A DNA stretch of 64,000 nt from Shewanella sp. KX20019. Lineage in GTDB: Bacteria > Pseudomonadota > Gammaproteobacteria > Enterobacterales > Shewanellaceae. The notes under the pieces are model-generated. The model saw only the letters and a list, made by a program, of their open reading frames with translations. It was not told the DNA's origin and did not search any database. How positions within the stretch are numbered: the stretch's first letter is position 1; each line of letters begins with the position of its first letter. The position numbers were made by a program, and so were the translations under genes. Location: positions 806,001 to 870,000 of the forward strand of contig NZ_CP068437.1 of the NCBI RefSeq assembly GCF_016757755.1. The letters run 5' to 3'. Positions 54,970-63,448 of the stretch are shown in pieces.

Positions 54970-56760
54970 ATGAAAAACTTTAAGAAAGCAGTGTGTATTG
55001 CAACACTTCTAGGCTCTGCGGGCTTTATGACAAGCGCGATGGCAGCAGACGATTTAGCTGAGTTCCACGGTGAAAACCAAGAGTGCGATAGCTGTCATAT
55101 GCCCGATGGTGAGTTATCTAACGACAACTTGAGCTATGAAAACGAGCAGTGTGTTTCTTGTCACGGAACCTTGGAAGAGGTCGCTAAAGAAACTGAGCAT
55201 GAGCACTACAATGCACACGCATCTCACTTCCCTGGCGAAATCGCTTGTACCTCTTGTCACAGTGCACATGAAAAATCGATGGTTTACTGTGATTCTTGCC
55301 ATAGCTTCGATTTTGATATGCCGTACACTAAAAAATGGCAGCGTGACGAGCCGAGCATTAAAGAGTTGTTGAAAGACAAGTCAGATCGTCAAGCAGCCCT
55401 TGCTGCCGCTCCACAAGACACAGTTAACGTTGTAGTGATTGGTTCAGGTGGTGCAGGTTTCTCTGCAGCTGTCTCTGCACATGATAACGGCGCTAAAGTG
55501 ATTCTGGTTGAGAAAGAACCTTTAATTGGTGGTAATGCTAAGTTAGCAGCGGGCGGCATGAATGCGGCTTGGACTGATCAGCAAAAAGCCAAAGGTATTG
55601 AAGACAGCGTTGAGTCTATGGTGAAAGACACCATGAAGGGCGGACGTAACTTAAACAATCCAGCACTTGTTGATGTACTCGCATCTAACTCTAAAGGGTC
55701 AGTTGATTGGTTAACCACTATGGGCGCTGATCTTACCGATATCGGCCGTATGGGTGGCGCATCAGTTAACCGTAGCCATCGTCCAACTGGCGGCGCGGGT
55801 GTTGGTGCTCACGTGATTCAGGTGCTTTATGATAACGCAGTTAAGCGTGATATCGATATGCGTATGAACACCCGTGGTATTGAAATCCTAAAAGATGATC
55901 AAGGCAATGTTAAAGGCCTTCTCGTTAAAGGCATGTATAAAGGTTACTACTGGATTAAAGCCGATGCCGTTGTACTTGCAACAGGTGGTTTTGGTAAGAA
56001 CAATGAACGTGTTGCTAAGCTTGATCCTAAGTTAAAAGGCTTCGTATCAACTAACCAACCAGGTGCGACTGGTGACGGTCTAGATGTTGCTGCTAACGCA
56101 GGTGCTGCCATGCAAGATCTACAATACATCCAAGCTCACCCAACGTTATCTGTTAAAGGTGGGGTAATGGTGACTGAAGCGGTACGTGGTAATGGTGCTA
56201 TTTTAGTCAACCGTGAAGGTAAGCGTTTCGTCAACGAAATCACTACACGTGATAAAGCGGCAGCCGCTATTCTTGAACAAACAGGTAAAACTGCTTACTT
56301 AATCTTTGATGATTCAGTACGTAAGTCACTAAGCAAAATTGATAAGTATATTGGTTTAGGTGTTGCACCGACTGCTGATTCACTGGTTAAGTTGGGCAAA
56401 CTAGAGAATATCGATGGTAAAGCACTGACTGAAACCGTGGCTCGTTACAACACGCTTGTGACAGCTGGAAAGGATGCTGACTTTGCGCGTCCAAACCTAC
56501 CTCGTGCATTGAATGAAGGTAACTACTACGCAATCGAAGTAACTCCTGGTGTTCACCACACTATGGGCGGCGTGATGATTGATTCTAAGTCAGAGATTTT
56601 AAATGCTAAGAAGCAAGTTATCCCTGGTCTATATGGTGCAGGTGAAGTGACTGGTGGTGTTCATGGTGCTAACCGTTTAGGTGGTAACGCTATCTCTGAT
56701 ATCGTCACCTTCGGTAGAATGGCAGGTGAAAACGCAGCTAAGTACTCTACGAAGAAATAG
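54970..56760 (+). CDS. fccA: Periplasmic flavocytochrome c3 fumarate reductase FccA
   Basis: FccA is the soluble periplasmic fumarate reductase of Shewanella, reduced via the quinol dehydrogenase CymA, and also a periplasmic electron carrier. A Sec signal (cut after AMA, residue 25) precedes four CxxCH heme sites (39-43, 61-65, 93-97, 107-111) and an FAD domain starting VVVIGSGGAGFSAA. The mature length is 571 aa, as in the S. frigidimarina enzyme. Catalytic residues of that enzyme are conserved: H365, R402 (the proton donor), H504 and R544 in mature numbering correspond to precursor H390, R427, H529 and R569 here. A terminator follows. Confidence 0.96.
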   Translation: MKNFKKAVCIATLLGSAGFMTSAMAADDLAEFHGENQECDSCHMPDGELSNDNLSYENEQCVSCHGTLEEVAKETEHEHYNAHASHFPGEIACTSCHSAHEKSMVYCDSCHSFDFDMPYTKKWQRDEPSIKELLKDKSDRQAALAAAPQDTVNVVVIGSGGAGFSAAVSAHDNGAKVILVEKEPLIGGNAKLAAGGMNAAWTDQQKAKGIEDSVESMVKDTMKGGRNLNNPALVDVLASNSKGSVDWLTTMGADLTDIGRMGGASVNRSHRPTGGAGVGAHVIQVLYDNAVKRDIDMRMNTRGIEILKDDQGNVKGLLVKGMYKGYYWIKADAVVLATGGFGKNNERVAKLDPKLKGFVSTNQPGATGDGLDVAANAGAAMQDLQYIQAHPTLSVKGGVMVTEAVRGNGAILVNREGKRFVNEITTRDKAAAAILEQTGKTAYLIFDDSVRKSLSKIDKYIGLGVAPTADSLVKLGKLENIDGKALTETVARYNTLVTAGKDADFARPNLPRALNEGNYYAIEVTPGVHHTMGGVMIDSKSEILNAKKQVIPGLYGAGEVTGGVHGANRLGGNAISDIVTFGRMAGENAAKYSTKK

Positions 56761-56810
56761 CCTGCTAAAAATAACGCTTAGCTTGTTGTAAACTAAACGC
56801 GTTAATCTGA

Positions 56811-56841
56811 AAGCCCTCGTCTTATGGATGGGGGCTTTTTT
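56811..56841 (+). terminator. Rho-independent terminator after fccA
   Basis: AAGCCCTC pairs with GGGGGCTT (one G-U) around an 11-base loop and is followed by six T. Confidence 0.85.
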
Positions 56842-56862
56842 GTATCTGCATTCTGCAGATAC
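56842..56862. repeat. 9-bp inverted repeat at the left edge of array II
   Basis: GTATCTGCA and TGCAGATAC pair perfectly around TTC, directly after the fccA terminator and directly before the CGATGGGGAATGGGT repeat edge. Confidence 0.6.
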
Positions 56863-57733
56863 GATGGGGAATGGGTATTTTCTGTTGGTTTGTGTAACGG
56901 TGACTTTTATATTCTTAAATTGAAAACTAATAAGCCGAATGATTGTGCTTTTCCAACCCAGTGTAAATGCGGCTGAGGCCTTCGAAAAAGGGATGTTTTC
57001 GTTGAGCCCACAAGGACGTGCTCGCGGCGAGTCTCAGCTGTGTCTGCACATACGCCTGCCGCAGGCAATTGGAACCACTTTTGCTTAAAGCAACTCACCT
57101 TTGTCCCAAAGTTTGTTGGTCGGCTATTCGGTTTATCAAGCTGCGTCTGGCCTTTAAGAGAGGTCAAAGTCGTGGTGCTTCGCCCACAGCCGAGCCAAGG
57201 GGCAAAGCGCTTGCGCCCCTTGACAATCCCTCAGCGCCCCGGCGAAATTTAAACAGCAAAATTTCCAACGGGGAAGATGGGTGTTACTTGTCAGCTATAG
57301 ATTAACTATTTAACTAACTTCTTAGTCTTAAATTGAAAACTCAAGTGCCGAGAGTTTGCGCTTTTCGAAACCAGTGTGGATGCGGCAGATGACTTCGAAG
57401 ACAGGCCAATTATGTTCCAGACATAATTTGGCATTCCCTCCGTCTATGGCGCTCAGACGTTTTCGTTGAGCCCACAAGGCCAATTCTGTTCCATACAGAA
57501 GTTGGCATTTCCTCCGTCCTTGGAAGGTCAGAGGTGCCAGTGGTGAGTCTCAGCAGTGTCTGCACATACTGTTGTTCATTCACATCTGACCCATAGGGAT
57601 ATGGGAAATGTCATGATGATGTTGGAAACATCATCGACCATGTGATCACGACATTTAGACTCCTGTTCAGCACCATCGCAGGTTACTGAAACCACTTTTT
57701 TATGAAGGGTGTTTTTAGATACAGAAATCGAGA
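56863..57733. repeat. Mosaic intergenic repeat array II
   Basis: The array starts with CGATGGGGAATGGGT, as at 15929, and carries modules also found in arrays I and III: GTTTTCGTTGAGCCCACAAGG (near 56996, 57461), CCGCAGGCAATTGG, the 51-bp unit at 57196-57246, GAGAGTTTGCGCTTTT (near 57349) and CCAATTATGT (57416). CCAATTCTGT (57483) and a chain of hairpins from 57590 (CCCATA/TATGGG, GATGATGTT/AACATCATC) complete it. The open frames here are made of repeat sequence and are not taken as genes. Confidence 0.82.
57196..57246 (+). repeat. 51-bp repeat with strong inverted arms, copy 2
   Basis: This is identical to 15739-15789 over all 51 bases, with CAAGGGGC / GCCCCTTG arms. Confidence 0.9.
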
Positions 57734-58267
57734 TTATTTATCTCGCACGTAAGTGGTTTGAACCAAGGTTTCTAGTACCACTTCATTCTTGGTGACTTTG
57801 AAGTTCAATGGCTGTTTTAGTTCACCAAACAAAGGTGCGCCGCCGCCAAGTAAAATAGGGAATCGAGTGATCACCATTTCATCGATCAGATCTTCTTTGA
57901 GGAAGTTTTGAATCGTCACACCACCGTCGATGTAAAGATCATTGTACCCCTTGGAATTGAGCTCGGTGATTATGTCTTTCAATTCCCCTTTGACTAAGAA
58001 TACTTTGTCTTCATAGCCTTGCGGCACTTTTGTCATAGTGCTGCTTAACACGAACACTGGCTTTGTGTAAGGCCAATCACAGTCAAAACTAAGTACCACA
58101 TCTAGGGTATTACGTCCCATTATTAAACAGTCAATTCGATTCATTAAAGCGAAGAAGCCAGTATCGACATTGTCTGGATTTGGTACCAAATGTAGCCAGT
58201 CGAGTTTACCTTGTTTATCTGCAATGTAACCGTCCAGACTGGTCGCAATAAATACGATATTTGCCAT
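57734..58267 (-). CDS. Dihydrofolate reductase-family protein (RibD C-terminal type)
   Basis: The sequence starts ANIVFIATSLDGYIAD and contains LIMGRNTLDVVL and LYIDGGVTIQNFL. It ends with FPILLGGGAPLFG. This is the pattern of the small YyaP/YwjB-like DHFR-fold proteins (177 aa), probably NADPH-dependent reductases of unknown substrate. It is divergent from a TetR gene with a palindromic operator between, and both genes sit between two copies of the mosaic repeat. Confidence 0.88.
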   Translation of the reverse strand: MANIVFIATSLDGYIADKQGKLDWLHLVPNPDNVDTGFFALMNRIDCLIMGRNTLDVVLSFDCDWPYTKPVFVLSSTMTKVPQGYEDKVFLVKGELKDIITELNSKGYNDLYIDGGVTIQNFLKEDLIDEMVITRFPILLGGGAPLFGELKQPLNFKVTKNEVVLETLVQTTYVRDK

Positions 58268-58317
58268 GAGTACCTCATAAAATTGGTCGTGGTTGAGTCA
58301 AGCTAAAATATGGTTTA

Positions 58318-58346
58318 AACTTTATCCTACAGTGTAGAATAAAGTT
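58318..58346. promoter_or_regulatory. 29-bp near-perfect palindrome, probable TetR operator
   Basis: The left arm AACTTTATCCTACA and right arm TGTAGAATAAAGTT are complementary with one mismatch around a central G, between the divergent DHFR-family and TetR genes. Confidence 0.75.
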
Positions 58347-58366
58347 AAGTTTATCGGGAAGAGCAA

Positions 58367-58933
58367 ATGGCTGTCAATGAAAAGAAACGTGGACGACCAG
58401 CAGGGAAGCTGTCGCAGTTAAGTGCTGAGAGCATCCTAGAAACGGCTAAGTGTTTGATGATGAACAGCGGAAAAGTCCCAAGTGTTCGTTCATTAGCTAC
58501 ACAATTAAACGTGGATCCTATGTCGATCTATCACTATTTCAAAAATAAGAATGCGTTGCTAGAAGCGCTAACAACATCGCTTGTGGAGGAGATCTATCAG
58601 CCTCAAGAAAGTTTGAACTGGCAAGGCGAGTTAAAGTGTTTATGTGTCAGCTATATTGAATTGTTACGCGATTACAACGGGCTATTACAAACCATGCTGA
58701 GCATGACATCACACGGCCCAGCCCAAGTCTTTACTGAGCGCTATAAAACCATTATTGCTCTTTTAGGTCTACACGAAAAAGTGGAAAAAGACGGTCTAGA
58801 TTTGCTGGCTGATTACTTACACGGTTTCGTGTTCTCCATCAGTTGTTGCCATGATGCGAGTTTGATCAAAACCGAAATGATGGATGGGCCATTGTCGCTG
58901 ATTTGTAGTTCATTGGAATCATCTCGAACCTAA
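58367..58933 (+). CDS. TetR-family transcriptional regulator (188 aa)
   Basis: An N-terminal basic stretch (KKRGRPAGK) leads to the TetR HTH (SVRSLATQLNVDPMSIYHYFKN by position about 45-66). The C-terminal ligand-binding domain is helical with a TetR_C-like segment (YIELLRDYNGLLQTML). It presumably represses itself and the divergent DHFR-family gene through the palindrome at 58318-58346, with an unknown inducer. Confidence 0.88.
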   Translation: MAVNEKKRGRPAGKLSQLSAESILETAKCLMMNSGKVPSVRSLATQLNVDPMSIYHYFKNKNALLEALTTSLVEEIYQPQESLNWQGELKCLCVSYIELLRDYNGLLQTMLSMTSHGPAQVFTERYKTIIALLGLHEKVEKDGLDLLADYLHGFVFSISCCHDASLIKTEMMDGPLSLICSSLESSRT

Positions 58934-59400
58934 CTTACATTAACGGATTTTCTCAATGCCACTGAGAGCGAGATAATGATTTATCGATCCACTGTTCAAA
59001 TTAGCTGGCCAATGTATATAAGTTCAGATATTACCTTTTTTGAGATTGAGTTACCCCATACGCGATCTAATCCGCACTTAGGCTACCTCGCTGGGAAAGG
59101 GATGTTTTCGTTGAGCCCACAAGACCAATTCTGTTCCATACAGAAGTTGGCATTTCCTCCGTCCTTAGAGGTTAGACGTGCTTGCGGCGAGCCTCTACAG
59201 TGTCAGCACATGCGGTCGTTCGTTCACATCTGACCCATAGGAATATGGGAAATGTCATGATGATGTCGGGAACATCATCGATCATGTGATCACGACATTC
59301 GGACATCCTGTCCAGCACCACCGCAGGTCATTAGAACCACCTTTGCTTAAAGGTAATTTATGAGTATGCAGAATTTAGTTTTTCCAAATTAAAGTCACAA
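58934..59400. repeat. Mosaic intergenic repeat array III
   Basis: From 59101 the sequence is a second, same-orientation copy of the 57461-57690 segment: GTTTTCGTTGAGCCCACAAG, CCAATTCTGT/ACAGAAGTTGG, CATCTGACCCATAGG, GATGATGT/ACATCATC, GATCATGTGATCACGACATT and a tail ending near CCGCAGGTCATTAGAACC. The copies differ by scattered substitutions. The stretch 58934-59095 shows nothing recognisable. Confidence 0.8.
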
Positions 59401-59440
59401 AAAAAGCGCAATTCCCAAAAAGGAACTGCGCTTTTTCTTT
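59401..59440. terminator. Bidirectional terminator
   Basis: AAAAAGCGCAATTCC pairs with GGAACTGCGCTTTTT (one mismatch) around a 6-base loop, with A and T runs on both sides. It may end transcripts of the TetR region and of fbp. Confidence 0.85.
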
Positions 59441-59469
59441 TAGAGTCTGCTAATTCTTAAGCCTAGATC

Positions 59470-59580
59470 CTTTCCGTCTCAGACTTTACAGGCTGTATCG
59501 TCTTTGCTCTTCCTAGAACCTTCTATGAACTTTCCGTCTCAGATTTTACCGGCTGTTCCGTCTTTGCTCTTTCTACCTTC
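59470..59580. repeat. Two imperfect ~50-bp direct repeats downstream of fbp
   Basis: The unit CTTTCCGTCTCAGA...GGCTGT...CGTCTTTGCTCTT starts at 59470 and again at 59530, with a few substitutions between copies. Confidence 0.75.
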
Positions 59581-59643
59581 TAGAACCTAGAACCTAGAAC
59601 CTAGAACCTAGCTCCTAGAACCTAGAACCTAGCTCTTAGCATC
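59581..59643. repeat. Heptamer tandem repeat (TAGAACC)n
   Basis: Nine consecutive 7-base units run from 59581: four TAGAACC, one TAGCTCC, two TAGAACC, then TAGCTCT and TAGCATC, ending against the fbp stop codon. The array is a candidate variable-number locus. Confidence 0.9.
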
Positions 59644-60633
59644 TTAGATCGTTGGCTCTTCGCTGTAATCTTGAGTGTGATACTCAAGGCAAGCATCAAC
59701 TTCGTTGGCTGAACCTAAGATCACAGCGACACGTTGATGGATCTCTGTAGGCTGAATATCCATGATGGTTTCATAACCCGTAGAAGCCTTACCACCTGCT
59801 TGTTCTACAAGGAACGACATTGGATTAGCTTCGTACATCAAGCGCAGTTTGTATGGTTTGTTTGGGTTCTTGTTATCAGTCGGATAAGTAAAAATTCCGC
59901 CGCGACAAAGTACGCGGTGAACATCGCCGACCATGGCCGCAATCCAGCGCATGTTAAAGGCTTTCTCACGCGGTCCAATAGTACCCAGCAGCAGGTCGCT
60001 AATATAGGTCTGCATTGGTGCTTCCCAGAAACGCTGGTTTGACATATTAATCGCAAACTCAGCCGTATCTTTGCTGATGCTCATGGCTGCATCTGTTAAC
60101 AGGTACTCGTTAGTGTCTGGGTTTAGGGTAAACAGCTGCACGCCCTTGCCAGTGGTCAATGCCAACATGGTTGATGGGCCGTAAAGCACATAACCGGCAG
60201 CGACTTGGTTGCGGCCTGCTTGCAGGAAGCTCTTTTCTGAAAACTCACCCGCTGGTGCAGGTAGTACCGAGAAGATGGTGCCAACTAATGAGTTGATATC
60301 GATGTTTGACGAACCATCAAGTGGGTCAAAACAGACTAGAAACTCACCGTTAGCATCTGCATCAACGACATAATCTTCCTCTTCAGACGCGATTCCACGT
60401 ACTGTACCGTCAGCTTTTAGCGCATCTTTGAGCATATCATTGGTGATGATATCCAGTTTCTTTTGGGTTTCACCTTGAACGTTCTCTTGCTCTGTAGCGC
60501 CCAGAATGCCTGCTAAAGCACCGTGGCGAACGGCGTGGCTGATCTCGATTGAGGTTTCAGCTAGGGTCAGGATCAGTTTTTCAAGAGCGGGAGAAATCGC
60601 TTGCGATGTCAGGTTTTCAGCCAGAGTCTGCAT
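59644..60633 (-). CDS. fbp: Fructose-1,6-bisphosphatase class 1
   Basis: Fbp hydrolyses fructose-1,6-bisphosphate to fructose-6-phosphate in gluconeogenesis. The metal-binding motif [14 protein letters not shown] is present (about residues 108-121), preceded by [12 protein letters not shown], and the substrate region [25 protein letters not shown]-like is near residue 270. The 329-aa length is typical. The stop codon abuts the heptamer tandem repeat. A terminator lies 200 bases further. Confidence 0.96.
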   Translation of the reverse strand: [329 protein letters not shown]

Positions 60634-60866
60634 GTTGTTTCCTATGACAATTTAATAGCACTAAATTGAGTTAGAGGTCGGGAATTGAGGTTTTAAACTT
60701 ATAATTGCTGGCGATGATACCTGAGAACGGCAGTTTTTTCAGCTGTAAAGCACGCCCGCCAGTGCATATTGTCTGCATTGTTTTTGTTTTAGTTATGATT
60801 GAGGCACAATGTAGTCGAAATTTCAGTCAAAACGTGCCTCTTTCGCACGTTATCCAAGGAATAATA

Positions 60867-63107
60867 ATGAAAAAAAATTGGATGAACTTGCTGCTTGCTA
60901 CTCTCCCCATGGTGATGGCATCGACGGCAGTTGCACAATCTTCAGCATTAACGGGTGGCGACAAACCGCTCACTATCGAACGTATGTACGCGTCCCCTGC
61001 ACTTGCAGGGACCAGTCCTCGCGGGCTTAAGTTATCGCCGGACGGTAAGAGAGTGACCTATTTAGCGGGTCGGAAAGATGACCAACATTTTTATGACCTG
61101 TGGCAGATGGATGTGGCCAGCGGCAAGCAGAGCCTTCTGCTTGATGCGGATAAGCTTGTTGCTGGCGAATTATCAGATGAAGAGAAGGCGCGCCGTGAGC
61201 GTCAACGTATCTATGGCCAAGGGATCATGGAGTATTTCTGGGCAGACGATAGTCAAGCTATCCTTATACCAGCATCTGGGCAACTGTATTATTTTTCTGT
61301 TGATAGTAATCAAGTCAAATTGCTTAACACCGGTGAGGGCTTTGCAACTGATGCGAGGCTGTCTCCTAAGGGCAATTTAGTCTCTTTTGTGCGTGAGCAA
61401 AACTTGTATGTGCTTGACCTCAAGAGCGAGAAAGTCACAGCGCTAACAACCGATGGCGGTGGTGCAATCAAAAATGCCATGGCTGAATTTGTGGCTCAAG
61501 AAGAGATGGGCCGCATGACGGGCTATTGGTGGTCACCGGATGAATCGTCGATTGCTTATACCCGCATCGACGAGTCTGGCGTTGAGCAGGTAACGCGCAA
61601 CGAGATCTATGCCGATGGCATTAAGCTGACTGAACAGCGTTACCCCTATGCAGGCAAGAATAACGTTAAAATTGACTTGGGTGTCGTTTCACTTAATGAC
61701 AAAAAGGTCGCTTGGGTCGATTTGGGCAAAGAGACTGATATCTATCTTCCGCGGGTTAAGTGGTTACCAGATAGCAAGCAGTTGTCATACCAATGGCAAA
61801 CTCGTGATCAGCAAGCGCTCGATCTAAGAGTGGTCAACATTGATGATATCAAGCGTAATAAAAACCTAGTTCAAGAGCGCAGCCAAGCGTGGATTAATCT
61901 CAATGATGACCTGCACTTTTTAAAGCAACAAAAAGCCTTTATCTGGGGATCTGAGCGTGATGGCTTTAACCACCTCTACTTGATTGGACTTGATGGCAAA
62001 GTTATTCGTCAGCTCACCAAGGGCGAGTGGGCAGTAGATGGAGTTGAGTTCATCGATGAAACAGCCGGTCAAGTTTACTTTACTGGCCGCCAAACTAAAG
62101 TGACAGAGAAGCAGTTATACCGCGTCGCTATTGCGGGTGGCAAGGTGGAGCCAATCAGCACTCGTTCTGGTATGCACTCAACGGTGTTTGCTGACAATCA
62201 AGCGGTCTACTTGGACTATTTCAGCAGCTTATCACAACCACCTCAGGTGAGTTTGCATAACAATTCTGGCAAGCGATTAGCGTGGGTGGAGCAAAACGAA
62301 GTGAAATCAGGGCATCCGCTCTACGATTACTTTGGTCTATGGCAGGTACCTGAGTTTGGTGAGTTAACCGCTGAAGATGGTCAAGCATTACAATATAGAA
62401 TGTTTAAACCGACGCATTTTGATGCCAGCAAAAAATATCCGGTGGTGGTACGTGTTTACGGCGGCCCACATGCTCAACTGGTGACAAACAGCTGGAGTCA
62501 TCAGGATTATTTTACTCAGCATCTACTGCAGCAGGGCTTTATCGTTTATCAACTGGATAACCGTGGTTCTGCCCATCGTGGCACTAAGTTTGAGTATGTC
62601 ATCTATAAGCAGTTGGGTGAGGCTGAGGTGAACGATCAAAAGGTTGGGGTAGATTATCTCCGCAGTTTGCCTTTTGTTGATGGCGACAATATTGCTATCT
62701 ACGGTCATAGCTATGGCGGTTATATGGCATTAATGAGCTTGTTTAAAGCGCCTGATTACTTCAAGGCCGCTATTTCAGGTGCGCCGGTGTCTGATTGGTC
62801 GCTATATGACACTCATTACACTGAGCGTTATCTGAGCCATCCTGACACGAATGCTAAAGGTTATGAGGCCAGCAGTGTATTGCCCTATGTTAAAGGCTAC
62901 CAGTCTGGATTGCTGATGTACCATGGTATGGCAGATGACAATGTTCTATTTGAAAACAGCACTCGAGTTTATAAAGCCTTGCAAGATGAAGGCAAGTTAT
63001 TCCAGATGATTGATTACCCTGGTTCAAAACACTCTATGCGTGGTGAGAAAGTCAGAGTGCACTTATATCGTTCTTTAGCTGACTTTTTAGAGCGCGAACT
63101 CAAATAG
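60867..63107 (+). CDS. Dipeptidyl peptidase IV-type S9 peptidase, secreted (746 aa)
   Basis: A signal peptide (MKKNWMNLLLATLPMVMAS, cut near AVAQS) is followed by the DPP-IV N-terminal beta-propeller (about 60-480, with the EFVAQEEMGRMTGYWWSPD Glu motif by position 208-226). The catalytic domain has S615 in GHSYGGYM, D690/D691 in GMADDNVLF and H722 in GSKHSMRG. The double-Glu-type motif AQEEM binds the substrate N-terminus in this family. The open frame extends to 60705, but the ATG at 60867 has an AAGGA site and starts the signal peptide. Confidence 0.93.
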   Translation: MKKNWMNLLLATLPMVMASTAVAQSSALTGGDKPLTIERMYASPALAGTSPRGLKLSPDGKRVTYLAGRKDDQHFYDLWQMDVASGKQSLLLDADKLVAGELSDEEKARRERQRIYGQGIMEYFWADDSQAILIPASGQLYYFSVDSNQVKLLNTGEGFATDARLSPKGNLVSFVREQNLYVLDLKSEKVTALTTDGGGAIKNAMAEFVAQEEMGRMTGYWWSPDESSIAYTRIDESGVEQVTRNEIYADGIKLTEQRYPYAGKNNVKIDLGVVSLNDKKVAWVDLGKETDIYLPRVKWLPDSKQLSYQWQTRDQQALDLRVVNIDDIKRNKNLVQERSQAWINLNDDLHFLKQQKAFIWGSERDGFNHLYLIGLDGKVIRQLTKGEWAVDGVEFIDETAGQVYFTGRQTKVTEKQLYRVAIAGGKVEPISTRSGMHSTVFADNQAVYLDYFSSLSQPPQVSLHNNSGKRLAWVEQNEVKSGHPLYDYFGLWQVPEFGELTAEDGQALQYRMFKPTHFDASKKYPVVVRVYGGPHAQLVTNSWSHQDYFTQHLLQQGFIVYQLDNRGSAHRGTKFEYVIYKQLGEAEVNDQKVGVDYLRSLPFVDGDNIAIYGHSYGGYMALMSLFKAPDYFKAAISGAPVSDWSLYDTHYTERYLSHPDTNAKGYEASSVLPYVKGYQSGLLMYHGMADDNVLFENSTRVYKALQDEGKLFQMIDYPGSKHSMRGEKVRVHLYRSLADFLERELK

Positions 63108-63403
63108 TAAAATCGGTATTTTCAAAATAGGTCTGGAGGTGCTTTTTATGACTTTCAGCCTATATTTGATTAACTGAAGATTAAATATCGTTAATAAGAA
63201 GATTATTTATTCTGAAAATTTAAAGGCAGAGCGGAAGAGTACTCCTAAATATATATAGAATAATGACCATCATATTTGACAAATCAAGTTTATCTGCTAG
63301 CGGAATTTAACTGGGTAGAGAATGTTTTTAAGGTTTAATTAAGCTTAAAGTTGTTTTTTATAAGGCTACTTTTACTATTGATGAATTCAGATTATAGAAA
63401 CAA
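63108..63403. other. AT-rich intergenic region
   Basis: No gene or clear regulatory site is visible in this stretch between the S9 peptidase gene and the shared terminator. Confidence 0.5.
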
Positions 63404-63431
63404 AAAAGCCAGTCAATTGACTGGCTTTTAT
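63404..63431. terminator. Bidirectional terminator between convergent genes
   Basis: AAAAGCCAGTCA and TGACTGGCTTTT form a 12-bp perfect stem flanked by A and T runs. It can serve arcA and the S9 peptidase gene. Confidence 0.9.
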
Positions 63432-63448
63432 TTCATTCGATTATCGAA

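Noticed and set aside
54970..56760. Urocanate reductase (UrdA) or methacrylate reductase as the identity of the flavocytochrome
   Set aside because: The four-heme N-terminus, the exact 571-aa mature length and all four fumarate reductase active-site residues agree with FccA.
57018..57305. Open frames of 95 and 70 codons on the plus strand and 86 codons on the minus strand in array II
   Set aside because: All lie across repeat modules including the 51-bp element; such frames are common artefacts in these repeats.
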